Shown one piece after another: positions 29,081-39,679 of a stretch of 64,000 nt of DNA. How positions within the stretch are numbered: the first letter of the stretch is position 1; each line of letters opens with the position of its first letter. The notes below the pieces were generated by a model. That model was given only the letters and a program-made list of their open reading frames with translations, did not search any database and had not been told where the DNA came from. The DNA lies in NCBI RefSeq assembly GCF_003688555.1, contig NZ_REFR01000011.1:310001-374000 (forward strand), read 5' to 3'. The position numbers were made by a program, and so were the translations under genes. The DNA comes from Eilatimonas milleporae. Its GTDB lineage: Bacteria; Pseudomonadota; Alphaproteobacteria; Sphingomonadales; Kordiimonadaceae.

Positions 29081-29977
29081 ATGCCAAGCCTCAAGGACCT
29101 GAAAGTCCGGATCAATTCGGTCAAGTCGACGCAGAAGATCACCAAAGCCATGAAAATGGTGGCGGCATCCAAACTGCGTCGCGCGCAGGAGGCGGCTGAG
29201 GCTGCCCGGCCGTATGCCGAACGTATGGAAAAGGTGCTGACCAGCCTGGGGACTGCCGTCCAGGACCAGCCGGGGGCGTCGCCGCTTCTTATCGGGACCG
29301 GACGGTCCGAGGTGGAGCTGGTGATCGTCGCAACATCCGAACGGGGCCTGTGCGGCGGTTTCAATGCCAACATCGTCAAGGCGGCGCGTGGACATATCCG
29401 CAGTCTGCTGACCGGCGGCAAAACGGTGAAGATTTTTTGTGTCGGCAAGAAGGGCCACGCCCTGCTGAGCCGGGAGTTCAAGGACCATATTGTCGGCCTG
29501 AAGGATATGGCGGGGATTAAAAAGCTCGGCTTTGCCGATGCGCAAGCCATTGCCTCCGATGTGCTGGCCGGTTTTGATCGCGGTGAGTTTGACGTTGCGA
29601 CGCTGTTCTATTCCCGTTTTCAGTCGGCGCTCGCACAGATACCGACCCGTCAGCAGTTGATCCCGGCCCCCGTTGGCGCGGCCAATGATGACGAGCCTGC
29701 CGGTGAAGCTGGTACTGGCGATGCGGCCTATGAATATGAACCGGATGAGGAATCCATTCTGGACGATCTGCTGCCGCGCAATGTGGCCGTACAGATTTAC
29801 CGGGGGCTTCTGGAAAATGCCGCATCCGAACAGGGCGCGCGCATGACCGCGATGGACAACGCCACCCGCAACGCCGGCGACATGATAGACGGTCTTACGC
29901 TGACCTATAACCGGACACGTCAGGCATATATCACCAAGGAACTGATCGAGATCATCTCGGGCGCGGAAGCGCTTTAA
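29081..29977 (+). CDS. atpG: F1 ATP synthase subunit gamma
   Basis: 298 aa. [36 protein letters not shown] is the conserved N-terminal shaft helix, and the C-terminal helix has [33 protein letters not shown]. It is the rotor shaft inside the hexamer. A short acidic insert (residues about 205-225, rich in D, E and G) is seen before the C-terminal helix. An upstream TTG at 29078 is possible; ATG 29081 is preferred. Confidence 0.97.
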   Translation: MPSLKDLKVRINSVKSTQKITKAMKMVAASKLRRAQEAAEAARPYAERMEKVLTSLGTAVQDQPGASPLLIGTGRSEVELVIVATSERGLCGGFNANIVKAARGHIRSLLTGGKTVKIFCVGKKGHALLSREFKDHIVGLKDMAGIKKLGFADAQAIASDVLAGFDRGEFDVATLFYSRFQSALAQIPTRQQLIPAPVGAANDDEPAGEAGTGDAAYEYEPDEESILDDLLPRNVAVQIYRGLLENAASEQGARMTAMDNATRNAGDMIDGLTLTYNRTRQAYITKELIEIISGAEAL

Positions 29978-29995
29978 GATAGGAAGCAGGAGTAG

Positions 29996-31423
<1,428 letters not shown>

Positions 31424-31468
31424 GCTGCCTTTGAAGAGTGAACGGCAAACGCAATAGGATTGTCCCGC

Positions 31469-31873
31469 ATGGCTGACCAGTTTCGCCTTGAAATCGTTTC
31501 TCCCGAGCGGCTGCTGGCCGATCGGTCTGTCGCTTCGGTCGTAGTGCCGGGCACGGACGGTGATTTTGGTGTCCTGCCGGGGCACGCACCGATGCTGTCC
31601 ACGCTGCGTCCTGGTATTGTCGAAATTTCCGAGCATGACGGCGCGGTGCCTGACCGTCTGTTCGTCAAGGGTGGGCTGGCCCAGGTGGACGATACGTCGC
31701 TGACCCTTCTGGCCGAGGAAACCATTGACCTGAACAATGTGGACGCCGCCATTCTGGAAAAACAGATGGCCGACACGCGCGAGGATATCGAGGACGCCAA
31801 GGACGATGTGGAGCGTGCCGCCCTGGAAAAGGAACTGGGATGGATGACAGCTCTCTCAGACGTGATTTTCTAG
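31469..31873 (+). CDS. atpC: F1 ATP synthase subunit epsilon
   Basis: 134 aa from ATG 31469 (MADQFRLEIVSPERLL). The beta-sandwich N-domain has VVPGTDGDFGVLPGHAPMLSTLRPGIVEI. The C-terminal helices have an acidic segment (TREDIEDAKDDVERAALEKEL). It couples the rotor to the c-ring and may inhibit hydrolysis. Last gene of the operon, followed by a bidirectional terminator. Confidence 0.95.
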   Translation: MADQFRLEIVSPERLLADRSVASVVVPGTDGDFGVLPGHAPMLSTLRPGIVEISEHDGAVPDRLFVKGGLAQVDDTSLTLLAEETIDLNNVDAAILEKQMADTREDIEDAKDDVERAALEKELGWMTALSDVIF

Positions 31874-31896
31874 AAAACAGATCCTACGGGTATTGA

Positions 31897-31928
31897 AAAA
31901 GGCGGCCTTTCAGGGGCCGCCTTTTCCT
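31897..31928. terminator. Bidirectional terminator between atpC and tail-collar genes
   Basis: AAAAGGCGGCC (31897-31907) pairs with GGCCGCCTTTT (31915-31925). T-runs follow on both strands, so it can end the atp operon and the convergent tail-collar cluster. Confidence 0.85.
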
Positions 31929-31929
31929 T

Positions 31930-32523
31930 TTATGGCAGTTGCGGGTAAAGCCCGTCGATGCAGATGAAAAAACCCATCCCAGTATAGGGCTGCATGATGC
32001 TGAAGGGCACGCTTGCCCCCGCCGACGATACGGAGACCGACCCTGTTGCGCCGGTGACAGTGTTGAGGGCGGTGTCTAGTTGTGTGCCGCTGGGTGCGTA
32101 GGTCGATACCTGGACACCCTGCGGATGCACGCTTGTCGCCATGAAGCTGCCTTCGGCGGGGACTTGCAGGTCGGCATCTTCCGTCGTTGCGTTGACGGTC
32201 AGCGCGAATTGCGATGGCCGGCTGTGCGTGTGCTGGGGCAGGTTTGCCGCTACCAGCGTCACCTGTTCCTGCCCGGTGACCACGCCCACCTCCTGCTGGA
32301 AGGTGGTGCCTGTCAGGGGCAGGCCGGTCGGTGTAATCCCGCGGAAATCCGGCAGGGCGAAGTTGGTGGTTCCATTACCGCCATATTGGGTTCCGATCAG
32401 GGAAAACAGGGCGGTATTATCGTTAATGGGTAGGAGCTGCCCATTGCACGGGGCGAAATCCACCATAACGCGCGTCGATGGAAACAGGACGATGTCGCCA
32501 TAATAATAATTGTTGGCAGTCAT
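31930..32523 (-). CDS. Phage tail collar-domain protein (MdpB-like), copy 3
   Basis: 197 aa. VMVDFAPCNGQLLPINDNTALFSLIGTQYGGNGTTNFALPDFRG is the collar domain of tail-fibre and microcystin-dependent (MdpB) proteins. The middle is variable and beta-rich; the C-terminus is IMQPYTGMGFFICIDGLYPQLP. It is the third of three tandem leftward paralogues. Likely a surface-exposed or secreted fibre-like protein. No other tail genes are nearby, so it is not a complete phage module. Confidence 0.85.
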   Translation of the reverse strand: MTANNYYYGDIVLFPSTRVMVDFAPCNGQLLPINDNTALFSLIGTQYGGNGTTNFALPDFRGITPTGLPLTGTTFQQEVGVVTGQEQVTLVAANLPQHTHSRPSQFALTVNATTEDADLQVPAEGSFMATSVHPQGVQVSTYAPSGTQLDTALNTVTGATGSVSVSSAGASVPFSIMQPYTGMGFFICIDGLYPQLP

Positions 32524-32546
32524 GATTGACCCTTTCTGTTCTGCGG

Positions 32547-33164
32547 TCAGCTGCGTTGTGGATATTCGCCGTCCCAGGCGATGTAAAAGGCCTGTGCCAT
32601 ATTGGGCTGACGGTTTTCCCGTGGGAGGGGCGCCGCCTGTCCCTGATCCTGAATGGTCAGGCTGGCATCGACGAACGCGCCGCCCACTTCCACAAGACTG
32701 GATGGACTGGGGTTGTTCTTGTAGCGCCTGACGGGCTTTCTTGGCTGCGGGCCGGATACGAATTCCGCACTGGCCTGATAGCCGTCCGACACCGGACCGG
32801 GGCTGGTTGCTGTGTCCGTCGCGGCCTTGACCGATACACCCTGAATGTCCTGGTGGACGATATTGTGGTGGTGTGACGGCATGTTAATGAATGATTGGGC
32901 GATCGATTGCACCCCGCCAAACTGACCGATGGAAAAGCTTGGCAGGCCGGGGCCGGTTCCCGGACCGAGAATGGCGCGTGCTTTCAGATTGGGAACGCCG
33001 AAGCTGGTGCGCCCATCGCCGCCATAGATATTGCCGATGATGGAGAACAGCGCTGTGTATTGTGCGATGGAATAAAGCGATCCGTCGCAAAGCAACCACT
33101 CATCGGGCATGGGCCGGGCATTGGCCCAAAAGCGGATTTCGCCGATCAGGGGAAATGCTGTCAT
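32547..33164 (-). CDS. Phage tail collar-domain protein (MdpB-like), copy 2
   Basis: 205 aa. ANARPMPDEWLLCDGSLYSI, ALFSIIGNIYGGDGRTSFGVPNL and the C-terminal MAQFYIAWDGEYP-like ending (MAQAFYIAWDGEYPQRS) define the collar family. It is more diverged in the centre than its neighbours. Only about 20 bp separate the genes, suggesting one transcript from the AT-rich region upstream of 33798. Confidence 0.85.
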   Translation of the reverse strand: MTAFPLIGEIRFWANARPMPDEWLLCDGSLYSIAQYTALFSIIGNIYGGDGRTSFGVPNLKARAILGPGTGPGLPSFSIGQFGGVQSIAQSFINMPSHHHNIVHQDIQGVSVKAATDTATSPGPVSDGYQASAEFVSGPQPRKPVRRYKNNPSPSSLVEVGGAFVDASLTIQDQGQAAPLPRENRQPNMAQAFYIAWDGEYPQRS

Positions 33165-33183
33165 GGTGAAATCTCCGGTTTTG

Positions 33184-33798
33184 TCAGTTGAAAGAGGGAT
33201 ACAGGCCGTTGGTGCAGATAATGGCGTGAATGGCGTAATAGGGCATCAGGTTGAACTGTTGGTCCCCCAACCCCGTGTCGCCGGTATTGTCCGACGTGCC
33301 CGACGGCGTTTCCACACCGCCCAGATTGACGGTGGTTGGCGTCGGTGTTGCGGTGGAGCTTATATATTGCGCCACGTCCACACCGTTGCTACCGATGCCC
33401 TTGGCAAGCACAGAGCCGGTGGCCGGGGTGCTTTGCGTGCCGTCCGCCGTGGTGGCGTACATATAGATATTCATATGGTTCAGTGTGGCACCATGGGTGT
33501 GCGCCGGCATGTTCGCTTCGCTTAGCGTGACATAGGTTTGCCCCGATTTTTCACCGAGCTGGTAGTTATGGACGGAGCCCGGCCGCTGGCCGGTGCCGAC
33601 AGGCAGACGGCCGCGGAAATCCGGCAGGGCGAAGCTGGATCTGCCGTCACCGCCGAACTGGCTGCCGATAATGGAAAAAAGGGCCTGATACTGGGATACC
33701 GCCAACAACTGCCCGTCGCAAAAGGCCCAGTTGTGCGGTGCGAATGTTCCGCCGAAAAAGGTGATCTCACCCAGGATAGGGTCTCTGGAACTCGACAT
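33184..33798 (-). CDS. Phage tail collar-domain protein (MdpB-like), copy 1
   Basis: 204 aa. GEITFFGGTFAPHNWAFCDG, ALFSIIGSQFGGDGRSSFALPDFRG and IMNAY-type C-terminal region (NLMPYYAIHAIICTNGLYPSFN) match the family. It is the promoter-proximal gene of the triplet. The 215 bp upstream (33799-34013) are AT-rich relative to the surroundings and probably hold the promoter. Confidence 0.87.
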   Translation of the reverse strand: MSSSRDPILGEITFFGGTFAPHNWAFCDGQLLAVSQYQALFSIIGSQFGGDGRSSFALPDFRGRLPVGTGQRPGSVHNYQLGEKSGQTYVTLSEANMPAHTHGATLNHMNIYMYATTADGTQSTPATGSVLAKGIGSNGVDVAQYISSTATPTPTTVNLGGVETPSGTSDNTGDTGLGDQQFNLMPYYAIHAIICTNGLYPSFN

Positions 33799-34013
33799 GT
33801 TTTTTCCCTCCAGTTTAATCCAAGTCCCTATAGACTACCGAAGGTCGAAAAAAATAAAAATGCAAATAATGCCATTAATATAATTTTCACAATTTTAAAT
33901 GGCTAAAGGTCAGTATATATGACCTTTTGGGGGATGGATTCTATATTTAATAGAAAACTGACCGGACTAAAGGCTGTACAGTGGCCACGTCACAATACAT
34001 CCCGTTTTATATA

Positions 34014-34622
34014 TCATACTCTTTGAGGGAGAGGCCCAAGCTGGCGTTCCAGTGTGTTGGAGGGGCTCAGCCCTTCCGTGTGGGTCAGCAGATATGCGAC
34101 ACGGCCGCCGGATGCATGTGCCGTATCGGTATCATCGGCAGTGTCGACGTCTGAGCCGAAGGGCAGCAGAATTGTCTCAAATCGACCGCTGAGGCCCGTG
34201 ATATCCGAGAAAGCCCCATGCACGATCACGGGCACGGCGATTTCCGTGACCAGGCAATAGATATAATACCAGCGCCGCAGTTCCTCATCCGTTCCATTTT
34301 TGACACTGGTCCTGTACCAGCTGCTGTTCTGCAACGCTTTTGAGATGTTCTGACCGGTCAGGCGGGTGCGAAAATCCTGCTCTGCGTGGATCACTTCCAC
34401 GAGGACAATATTGTTCAGAACGGATTTCAGGTCGGCAGGGCGCATGCTTGTGCGCAGGGGCAGGCCACTGCCGTCGGGTCGGGGCAGCGCGGACCAGTAG
34501 TTCAGCAGAGCCTTCGATTTTTCCAGGGTTGGCTGTTCGACAAAGGTGACAGCGCGCAGGTGCCTTTCAGCATCCGGAGAGCGCAGGCTCTCCGTCCCCC
34601 AATAGTCTATGCACCCGATCAT
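34014..34622 (-). CDS. PAS-domain (PAS_5-like) protein
   Basis: 202 aa from ATG 34622. KALLNYWSALPRPDGSGLPLRTSMRPADLKSVLNNIVLVEV, followed by FRTRLTGQNISKAL, is the PAS_5 (DUF1488-type alphaproteobacterial) pattern. There is no output domain, so it would act by protein contact. The function is unknown; family members are often linked with envelope or signalling functions. The C-terminal 25 residues are unrelated and unstructured. Confidence 0.65.
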   Translation of the reverse strand: MIGCIDYWGTESLRSPDAERHLRAVTFVEQPTLEKSKALLNYWSALPRPDGSGLPLRTSMRPADLKSVLNNIVLVEVIHAEQDFRTRLTGQNISKALQNSSWYRTSVKNGTDEELRRWYYIYCLVTEIAVPVIVHGAFSDITGLSGRFETILLPFGSDVDTADDTDTAHASGGRVAYLLTHTEGLSPSNTLERQLGPLPQRV

Positions 34623-34686
34623 CCTCAACCCACATGATTTCCCTGCGCGCATGACTAAAAGAGCGGGATTAAGGAAGTGTAAAGTT

Positions 34687-35220
34687 TTAATTATTTTTTA
34701 TCTTTTCACCACACAGTTCGTTCAGAACGCTTTCGTAAACAGCGCGTTTAAAGGGGACGATCGCCTTCAACAGGGCTTTTGGGCGCATCCATTGCCAGCG
34801 GGCGAATTCGGGGTGGGCCGTGTCAAGGCGGATATCGCTGTCCAGCCCCAGAAACCGCGCGCGGAACCACCGCTGTTTCTGGCCGCGATATCTGCCTTTC
34901 CACACCTTGCCCAGCAGGTCATCGGGCAGGTCATAGGTGACCCAGTCGGCGGTTGCCTCTTCCAGCCGGACAACAGTCGGTGGAACGCCGATTTCCTCTT
35001 CCAATTCGCGCAGAGCCGCATCTTCCGCGCTTTCCCCTGCATCAATGCCCCCTTGCGGCATTTGCCAGGCACCGGGGGTATCAATCCGTTCCCCGGCAAA
35101 GATATCCCCGCCGCCGCTGACCAGCATGATGCCGACACAGGGGCGGTAAGGCAGTTCGGCCCGCAGCCGCGCCGGGGCGCGGCGATGGTGGTGGTCCTGT
35201 GCGGAATCGTTGGATGGCAT
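34687..35220 (-). CDS. rppH: RNA pyrophosphohydrolase (Nudix)
   Basis: 177 aa from ATG 35220. [21 protein letters not shown] and [27 protein letters not shown] contain the Nudix box (GX5EX7REUXEEXGU) and the WQMPQGG lead typical of RppH. It removes pyrophosphate from 5' mRNA ends and starts decay. The gene starts 5 bp after the stop of the polysaccharide-deacetylase-like gene, so they are co-transcribed. Confidence 0.92.
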   Translation of the reverse strand: MPSNDSAQDHHHRRAPARLRAELPYRPCVGIMLVSGGGDIFAGERIDTPGAWQMPQGGIDAGESAEDAALRELEEEIGVPPTVVRLEEATADWVTYDLPDDLLGKVWKGRYRGQKQRWFRARFLGLDSDIRLDTAHPEFARWQWMRPKALLKAIVPFKRAVYESVLNELCGEKIKNN

Positions 35221-35225
35221 CGCGG

Positions 35226-36497
35226 TCACTGCAACGGTTGGCGGTTGGCAATGGCGGTCACGGGTACCAGAACAAATCCGCGTTCTGCCAGGCCGGCCGC
35301 CCACAGTTTGACGGCCTCCAGCGTCACCGGGTAGGGCCGTCCGATCCCCATGGCCGCACCTGCCGTGCGTGCCTGGTTTTCAAGCTGTTGCAGTTGTGCG
35401 GCGATGTCTTCGGACGAGATGGAATTGTCCACATAGCGATTGTTGACGGCAACCGCCATGGACAGGGCGTCGGCCATGCGCGCGGCCCGTGAATATTGCG
35501 ATGCGCGGCTGTCGACGAACATCAGGCCGCGTTTTTTTATGTCTTCCAGTATGGGACGCAGACTGTCGCTGGCGGCGGTAAAACGCGAGCCCATATGGTT
35601 GACGACACCGGCATAGCCGGTCATCTGCGCCAGGCTTGACCGCAAAAGCGAGATATTCTGCTGCGCCGTCTGTTCCACCAGAAGCGCCAGCGGACCGGGG
35701 TCGTCCCGTGGATAGTTGACCGGTTCCATCGGCACCATGATGAAGATTTCATGGCCCATCTCCCGGGCGCGCCGGCCCCAGTCGTCCAGGTTGCTGCCAT
35801 AGGGTGAAAAGGCAAGCGCAACCGGGGCCGGCAGGTCGGCAATGGCCCGCTGTGTGACGCGGCTGCGCAGTCCCAGTTCGCTGATCATTAGGGCAATGCG
35901 GGGGCGTCTATCCCCCACGGACGGTCCGCGCGCGGCGTAAACCTCCGCTGGCATGCGGCCATCGCGGGAAATACGCGGCAGAAGCCCTTCCGGCGCTTCT
36001 TCCAGGAGTTCCGGGTCGCTGCGATTCGGCGGCTGCGGATAGCGGCGCCGTGAGACGGGCGCGCTCTCGGGAGAGGGCGCCGTGCTTACAGCGCTATCCT
36101 GCGGTGCCGTGCCGGCAGCTGGTGCGGTGTCTTGAACGGACTGCAATGGTCTGTCGGACTCTGGCGCGCCATCCGGTGTCTTGACGGTCACGGTTTCAGC
36201 GGTGCCGTCAGGGACCGAGGTCTGGGGCGACATGGTTTCGGGGGCGGCGGTAAGCGGCGCATCCTGCGTGCGGGGCATGTCGTCCGTTGCCCTGTCGTCC
36301 ACCCTGCTGTCACCCACCATGCCGTCATCTGCCATGGTGGTCGGCGCCGGGGATATATCGGCGTCTGTGTCCGGGTCCGCCATGGGGGCGTGCACCGGTG
36401 CCGCCTCATGGGTGACTTCCAGAAACAGGCCGCCACCGACAAGGATAACCAGGCTGAGTGCCCAGGCCGCCAGAAGTAGGTTCAGATTGCTCGACAC
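35226..36497 (-). CDS. Divergent polysaccharide deacetylase family protein
   Basis: 423 aa. One N-terminal membrane helix (about residues 6-28) and a Pro/Ala/Asp-rich linker (to about 185) lead to the domain. This has [57 protein letters not shown] and [17 protein letters not shown]. It matches the DUF610/divergent polysaccharide deacetylase family, found next to ctpA and envC. It is predicted to act in the periplasm on cell wall or surface glycans. Confidence 0.88.
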   Translation of the reverse strand: MSSNLNLLLAAWALSLVILVGGGLFLEVTHEAAPVHAPMADPDTDADISPAPTTMADDGMVGDSRVDDRATDDMPRTQDAPLTAAPETMSPQTSVPDGTAETVTVKTPDGAPESDRPLQSVQDTAPAAGTAPQDSAVSTAPSPESAPVSRRRYPQPPNRSDPELLEEAPEGLLPRISRDGRMPAEVYAARGPSVGDRRPRIALMISELGLRSRVTQRAIADLPAPVALAFSPYGSNLDDWGRRAREMGHEIFIMVPMEPVNYPRDDPGPLALLVEQTAQQNISLLRSSLAQMTGYAGVVNHMGSRFTAASDSLRPILEDIKKRGLMFVDSRASQYSRAARMADALSMAVAVNNRYVDNSISSEDIAAQLQQLENQARTAGAAMGIGRPYPVTLEAVKLWAAGLAERGFVLVPVTAIANRQPLQ

Positions 36498-36709
36498 GTG
36501 AAAAGACTTCCTTCAAAACCGAAGGCGGTTCTTCCATGCCCGTTTCCGGACCGGAAGACCCCCTGTCCGTTCCGCCAAACACCGCCGGTCCACTGCGGAC
36601 CCGCGCACTCCGCAAGCCTTCCGGTGACTTGCCGGGGCCGGGTCATGCACAGCCGGGTCTGGCCGACCGCAGCGTCAACCTCTCCGAAACGGGCCTGTCA
36701 GGTCAAGCA

Positions 36710-38086
36710 TCATTCAGGCCGGGCCTCGGCGATTTGCGGTATGGGAAGCATGCTGATATTTTTCAAAAGCTTGATCGCATACTGAAGCTGTATATCCGCC
36801 GGCGCGGTGTCGGAGTCGTTCTGGGCTTCGATCAGCGCTTCAATGTGGGCGATTTCCTCTTCGCTCATGGCGTCCACCTCGCCGGCGCGGTCCACATCCT
36901 GCGTGTCATTGTCGATGCTGTTTTGCAGGTCTTTTTCCCGGCGGGGCTTGCGGGCCTTGCGGGCCTTGTCGCGGGGGAACAGCACCTCGATGTCAGGCTC
37001 GATGCCGCGTTCCTGGATGGACCGGCCCGACGGCGTATAATAGCGCGCCGTCGTCAGACGGATCGCCTGGTCGCCGGCGCGGCCCAGGCGGATTTCACTT
37101 TGCACCGTGCCCTTGCCGAATGTCTGGTCGCCGATGACCAGCGCGCGCCGCTGGTCCTGCAGGGCGCCGGCCACGATTTCGGACGCTGACGCCGAATAGG
37201 CGTTGACCAGAACCACCATCGGCAGGCCGTCCAGCATGTCGCCTTCGGTGGCGAACCAGCGATTGTTGTTCTGGCGCCGGCGTCCGCGGGTCGAGACGAT
37301 TTCACCCCTCTCGACAAAGGCGTCGGAAATACGCACAGCCTCATCCAGCAGGCCGCCGGGATTGTTGCGCAGATCCAGAATCACGCCGTCCATCCGGCCG
37401 CCCAGTTCCTCTTTGAGGGCGGTGACAGCCTGTTCCACGCCCTCGCCGGATTGCATATTGAAGGTGGTGACGCGGATATATCCGATGGTTTCCGCTTCCA
37501 CGCGGTGACGGACCGACCGCACCAGAATGCGGTCGCGGACAATTTCCACATCGAACGGGTCGCTCTCTCCCTCGCGGATGACGGTGATGTTGATGGGAGA
37601 GCCGACGGGCCCGCGCATTTTCTTCACCGCTTCCGTCAGGGTCTGCCCCATGACCGCTTGGCCATCGATATGGCTGATCAGGTCGCCCCCCTCGATGCCG
37701 GCCTCGGCCGCCGGGGTGTCGTCGATGGGCGAGACCACCTTGACCAGCCCGTCTTCCATCTGCACCTCAATGCCAAGACCGCCGTATTCGCCTTCCATCT
37801 GGACGCGAACCTGTTGATAGACATCGGGGTTGAGATAGGTGGAGTGCGGATCGAGCGAGCGCAGCATGCCCTGAATGGCCGCTTCGATCACCTCGCGGTC
37901 ATCCACTTCGTCCACATATTCGGATTGCACACGCTGGAAAACACGCATCAGAAGATTGAGATGCTCATAAAGATCATCTTCCGCCGCGGCGGCCGGCGGG
38001 CCCGACGGTATACTCAGGCCCGTTGTCAGGGCCAGAGTGACAGCCATGCCGAGCGCCGTCTGCCGTGCTGTTTTCCAAATCCGCAT
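36710..38086 (-). CDS. ctpA: Carboxy-terminal processing protease (S41)
   Basis: 458 aa. A signal peptide (TALGMAVTLALTTGLS) is followed by a PDZ domain (GGLGIEVQMEDGLVKVVSPIDDTPAAEAGI). The S41 protease core has ILDLRNNPGGLLDEAV, then NAYSASASEIVAGAL with the catalytic Ser, and IGDQTFGKGTVQ with the catalytic Lys. The C-terminal part is charged. It acts in the periplasm in cell-wall protein turnover. It lies in the envC-ctpA-DUF610-rppH order typical of Alphaproteobacteria. Confidence 0.94.
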   Translation of the reverse strand: MRIWKTARQTALGMAVTLALTTGLSIPSGPPAAAAEDDLYEHLNLLMRVFQRVQSEYVDEVDDREVIEAAIQGMLRSLDPHSTYLNPDVYQQVRVQMEGEYGGLGIEVQMEDGLVKVVSPIDDTPAAEAGIEGGDLISHIDGQAVMGQTLTEAVKKMRGPVGSPINITVIREGESDPFDVEIVRDRILVRSVRHRVEAETIGYIRVTTFNMQSGEGVEQAVTALKEELGGRMDGVILDLRNNPGGLLDEAVRISDAFVERGEIVSTRGRRRQNNNRWFATEGDMLDGLPMVVLVNAYSASASEIVAGALQDQRRALVIGDQTFGKGTVQSEIRLGRAGDQAIRLTTARYYTPSGRSIQERGIEPDIEVLFPRDKARKARKPRREKDLQNSIDNDTQDVDRAGEVDAMSEEEIAHIEALIEAQNDSDTAPADIQLQYAIKLLKNISMLPIPQIAEARPE

Positions 38087-38311
38087 CCCAAATCCTTTCA
38101 CCCGTTCTGACCGGCCGGTATCATGGCTCTTGCACATGTCGCGGGATTTTCATCACATGCCGAAACCGGCACGTTGAACATCATTTACTTTATCTAGGCC
38201 TATTATGGCCGAAAACAGGCATTAAATTCTTAACACACGTTGATTTGATGGTTTCGAACCGGATCATATTCCTGTCCCGGTTCGGATACGCCGCATTCTG
38301 CAAACCGTAAA

Positions 38312-39679
38312 TCACGGCGCCGCGCTTGCGGATTGCCGTGACAGCCAGGGCAGGGGGTCAATGGCCTGGCCTGCGTGCCGCAATTCCATATACAGGCCGC
38401 CTTCATTCGCCGTGGCCGGCTGTTCGACCGCCATGGCGCCGACCGGTTCTCCGGTCAGAACCCACTCGCCGGTGCGTGCATACAGATCGCCAAGACCGGC
38501 CAGCAGACTATGGTATCCTCCACTGTGGGCGATGATCAAGAGCCTGCCGTATCCCCGATAGGGTCCCGCAAACAAGATCTGCCCTTCGTAAGGGGCGATA
38601 ATCTGGGCGCCTGCGCGGCTGCGGATGCGGATGCCGCGTGACCGGACGGCCCCGTCCCGCTGGCCGAACGTCATGCTGACGGAACCTGCCGCCGGATAGG
38701 GCAGTCGCCCCCTGACCGCGCTGAGGGGCTGTCCGGTAATGGCATCGGGCCGTACAAGCGTCGGCGGTGCCGGTGTCGCCGGCCTGCTGCGCCGGGCGGC
38801 GGCCGCGGCCGCCTCACGGGCGGCCCGTTTGCGGGCGGCGTCGGCTTCGCGTTCCAGTTTCTCGATCAGGCTTTGGAGCGAATCGGCCTCTTCCGCCAGC
38901 CGTAAGATCCTCGCGGCTTCAAAGGCGGCTTCCGCTCTCGACTGGCGGGCCGCGCGTGTCTTCTCGGTCCTGAGGCGCGCCAGGGATGTCCGCCGTATGC
39001 TCAGGTCTTCCAGTGTGTCTTTCAGCGCGAATCGCTCGGCCGACAGGCTGCGTTGCAGGTCTTTCAGACGGGCCAGGTCCGTCCGCAGTCCTGCCGCCTG
39101 TGTCTGGATCTGCGGCATCAGTGTGGCCATGACCCGCGCGCTGCGGGCCGTGCGCACGGCTTCTCCCGGCCGGAGAAGCGCCAGCGTGGCCGGACGGCGG
39201 GACAGGCTTTCAAGGGCCGCCAGCAAATGTGTGGAGGTTTTTTGGCTGTCTTCCAGGCGGATACGCTGGGCCCGTTCTTCGGTGGACAGGTCGGCAATGC
39301 GCGTCTCCAGCCGTGTGGCCCGGCGTTCGGCATCCTGGATGTCGGCGGCAAGGGCGACGAGCCGCGACGCGAGGGTGCCGGCCTCGCTTTCAAGAACACC
39401 GGCGGTCTTTCGCAGATCGTCCTGGCGGGTCTGCCGGGCCTGGAGTTCCGTTTCAACCGCGTCGAGACGCTTGCGCGCATCCTCGGGTGTTTCCTGGGCA
39501 GTGGCTGTACCCGTCGTCGCAATCGGGACGGCGGGGACGGGCATGACGCCAAGAACCGACAGCAAAACCGCCGCGCCGGCCCGGCGCCGCCGGGTCTGGC
39601 GATAGGGGTGCCGCCGCCTGCTCTCAGGATGCGGCACGGTCCTCACGGGGGGCTGCATCCTGTCCATGGGCGTGGTCAT
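38312..39679 (-). CDS. envC: EnvC-like murein hydrolase activator (degenerate M23)
   Basis: 455 aa. A long N-terminal part contains a basic leader and signal-like segment, then about 200 residues of coiled coil, then a C-terminal LytM/M23 fold. The zinc ligands are lost: SRGIRIRS stands where HxGIDI is normal, and YHSLLAGL where YxHL is normal. This matches EnvC-type activators, which stimulate amidases without hydrolysing peptidoglycan. The first residues overlap the gpmI gene by 56 bp. Confidence 0.85.
   Translation of the reverse strand: MTTPMDRMQPPVRTVPHPESRRRHPYRQTRRRRAGAAVLLSVLGVMPVPAVPIATTGTATAQETPEDARKRLDAVETELQARQTRQDDLRKTAGVLESEAGTLASRLVALAADIQDAERRATRLETRIADLSTEERAQRIRLEDSQKTSTHLLAALESLSRRPATLALLRPGEAVRTARSARVMATLMPQIQTQAAGLRTDLARLKDLQRSLSAERFALKDTLEDLSIRRTSLARLRTEKTRAARQSRAEAAFEAARILRLAEEADSLQSLIEKLEREADAARKRAAREAAAAAARRSRPATPAPPTLVRPDAITGQPLSAVRGRLPYPAAGSVSMTFGQRDGAVRSRGIRIRSRAGAQIIAPYEGQILFAGPYRGYGRLLIIAHSGGYHSLLAGLGDLYARTGEWVLTGEPVGAMAVEQPATANEGGLYMELRHAGQAIDPLPWLSRQSASAAP

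Noticed and set aside
27490-29550. 686-codon frame antisense to atpA and atpG
   Set aside because: Codon-bias shadow of highly GC-rich coding sequence; the sense strand is unmistakably ATP synthase.
31930-33798. Prophage
   Set aside because: Only collar-domain genes are present, with no capsid, terminase, lysis or integrase genes nearby.
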